Shown here one piece after another: positions 4,088 to 5,071 of a stretch of DNA of 5,071 nt. Position 1 is the first letter of the stretch; each line of letters begins with the position of its first letter. The stretch is from Afipia sp. (GTDB taxonomy: Bacteria; Pseudomonadota; Alphaproteobacteria; Rhizobiales; Xanthobacteraceae). The stretch is from the NCBI GenBank assembly GCA_020056155.1, contig JAGVII010000833.1, positions 1-5,071 of the forward strand. Reading direction: 5' to 3'. The position numbers and the translations under genes are program-made. The notes under the pieces were generated by a model that was not told the origin of the DNA, searched no databases, and was given only the letters and a program-made list of their open reading frames with translations.

Positions 4088-5071
4088 TCAGATGCTGCCG
4101 ACCGTTTTCAGGCGCGCCCGGGGATGGATTTCCGATTGTGACAAGACAGTCGTCTGGGCCCGGAAACGCTCCACCAGGGAGCGCACGAATGGCCGGATCG
4201 CAGCCGATGTCACCAGTACCGGAGCTTCGCCTTCGCGTGCGGCCTGCTCGAAACGGTCGCGCACGACGGTCATGAATTCCGACAGTTTCGACGGCTGCAT
4301 CGCGAGGCTGCGTTCCTCGCCGGTGCCGATCAGGGACTCGGCGAAGGCCTGCTCCCATTTCGCACTGAGGGCGATCAGCGGGAGATAACCGTTCATCGAT
4401 GTGTTTTGCGCGCAAATCTGCCGCGCCAGCCGGGCACGCACGTGCTCGGCGAGCGTCGATGGATTGCGTGAGAAGGCGAGCCCGTCGGCGATGCCTTCAA
4501 GGATCGTGGAGAGGTCGCGGATCGAGATGCGCTCGGCCAGCAAGAGTTGCAGGACGCGCTGGATACCGGACCCCGTGATCTGGTTCGGCACGATGTCCTT
4601 GACCAGTTCGCCCTGTTCCTTCGGCAGGTCTCTGAGCAGTTTCTGGACCTCGCCGTAGGACAGCAGATCCGACATGTTGCCCTTGAGCAGTTCGGTGAGA
4701 TGCGTGGACAGGACGGTCGCGGAATCCACCACCGTGTAGCCCTTGAGCGAGGCCTCTTCCTTGAGTGATGCATCGACCCAGGTTGCCGGCAATCCGAATG
4801 TCGGCTCCGTGGTATGAGTGCCCGGCATGGTGACCTGGTTGCCGGCCGGGTCCATGACCATGAACTGGTTCGCCCAGATGCGCCCGGTCCCGGCATCGAC
4901 CTCCTTGATCTTGATGACGTAGGTGTTCGCTTCGAGCTGGACGTTGTCGAGAATGCGCACGGCGGGCATCACGAAACCCATCTCGGTGGCGAGCGAGCGG
5001 CGAAGGGCCTTGATCTGGTCGGTCAGGCGATCGGTCCCATCCGGTCCGTTGACCAGCGGCAGCAATGCGTA
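4088..5071 (-). CDS. flhA: Flagellar export gate protein FlhA, C-terminal part (5' end missing)
   Basis: FlhA is the large membrane subunit of the flagellar type III export gate. Its C-terminal cytoplasmic domain forms a nine-membered ring that docks export substrates, chaperones and FliJ. The frame is open to the window edge: the 327 residues begin YALLPLVNGPDGTDRL, which in full FlhA follows a Gly in the GYALLPLV segment, so the TTG at 5065 is internal. About 700 residues are usual, so all transmembrane helices and the FHIPEP signature lie outside the window. Recognisable here: MGFVMPAVRILDN (fragment residues 31-43), GYTVVDSATVLSTHL (111-125), the SYGEVQKLLRDL helix (138-149), ISIRDLSTILEGIAD (182-196) and the typical end TTVLSQSEIHPRARLKTVGS (307-326). 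Virulence homologues (SctV/YscV) are excluded by close agreement with flagellar FlhA and the fliI/fliJ context. The gene is convergent with fliIJ rather than co-directional. Stop TGA at 4090-4088. Confidence 0.97.
   Translation of the reverse strand, partial: YALLPLVNGPDGTDRLTDQIKALRRSLATEMGFVMPAVRILDNVQLEANTYVIKIKEVDAGTGRIWANQFMVMDPAGNQVTMPGTHTTEPTFGLPATWVDASLKEEASLKGYTVVDSATVLSTHLTELLKGNMSDLLSYGEVQKLLRDLPKEQGELVKDIVPNQITGSGIQRVLQLLLAERISIRDLSTILEGIADGLAFSRNPSTLAEHVRARLARQICAQNTSMNGYLPLIALSAKWEQAFAESLIGTGEERSLAMQPSKLSEFMTVVRDRFEQAAREGEAPVLVTSAAIRPFVRSLVERFRAQTTVLSQSEIHPRARLKTVGSI

Noticed and set aside
1..5071. Mobile element, CRISPR array, tRNA/rRNA, or CtrA box (TTAA-N7-TTAA)
   Set aside because: Looked for by eye on both strands; no transposase, terminal repeats, regular repeat-spacer pattern, tRNA-like fold or paired TTAA sites were found.

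Overview
The window reads as chromosomal DNA of an alphaproteobacterium of the Rhizobiales, most like the Bradyrhizobium / Rhodopseudomonas / Nitrobacter / Afipia group. This rests on the high-GC coding sequence, the style of the FliI, FliJ and FlhA proteins, an ECF sigma / RskA-type anti-sigma pair typical of that group, and a small membrane protein of a kind I recall from those genomes. The assignment comes from recognition, not from a database search.

Layout, left to right. (1) Positions 1-1032 (+) are the 3' three quarters of fliI, the flagellar export ATPase. (2) Positions 1139-1558 (+) are fliJ, its coiled-coil stalk partner. (3) Positions 1559-1826 are noncoding: an intrinsic terminator for fliIJ at 1661-1694, a short direct repeat and two dyads. 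(4) Positions 1827-2375 (+) are an ECF sigma factor, followed after 16 nt by (5) its probable membrane anti-sigma factor, 2392-3438 (+), with an unusually long Pro/Glu/Ala-rich linker. (6) Positions 3439-3575 lie between convergent genes and hold a strong bidirectional terminator and two further hairpins. (7) Positions 3576-3785 (-) encode a 69-residue single-pass membrane protein with a very good ribosome binding site. Upstream of it are a 5' leader hairpin and two candidate EcfG-type (general stress response) promoters. (8) Positions 3786-4087 are noncoding. (9) Positions 4088-5071 (-) are the C-terminal part of flhA, cut off by the window edge.

How it fits together: FliI, FliJ and FlhA are three parts of the flagellar type III export machine. 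FliI hydrolyses ATP, FliJ acts as a stalk linking the ATPase to the export gate, and the FlhA cytoplasmic domain is the docking ring. Between these flagellar genes sits a self-contained signalling pair (ECF sigma plus RskA-like anti-sigma) and a small, possibly stress-induced membrane protein. No mobile element, CRISPR array, tRNA or rRNA is visible. I see no clearly new multi-gene system. The points most worth a second look are the small membrane protein with its promoter/leader region, the long anti-sigma linker, and the fliJ-ecf intergenic region.
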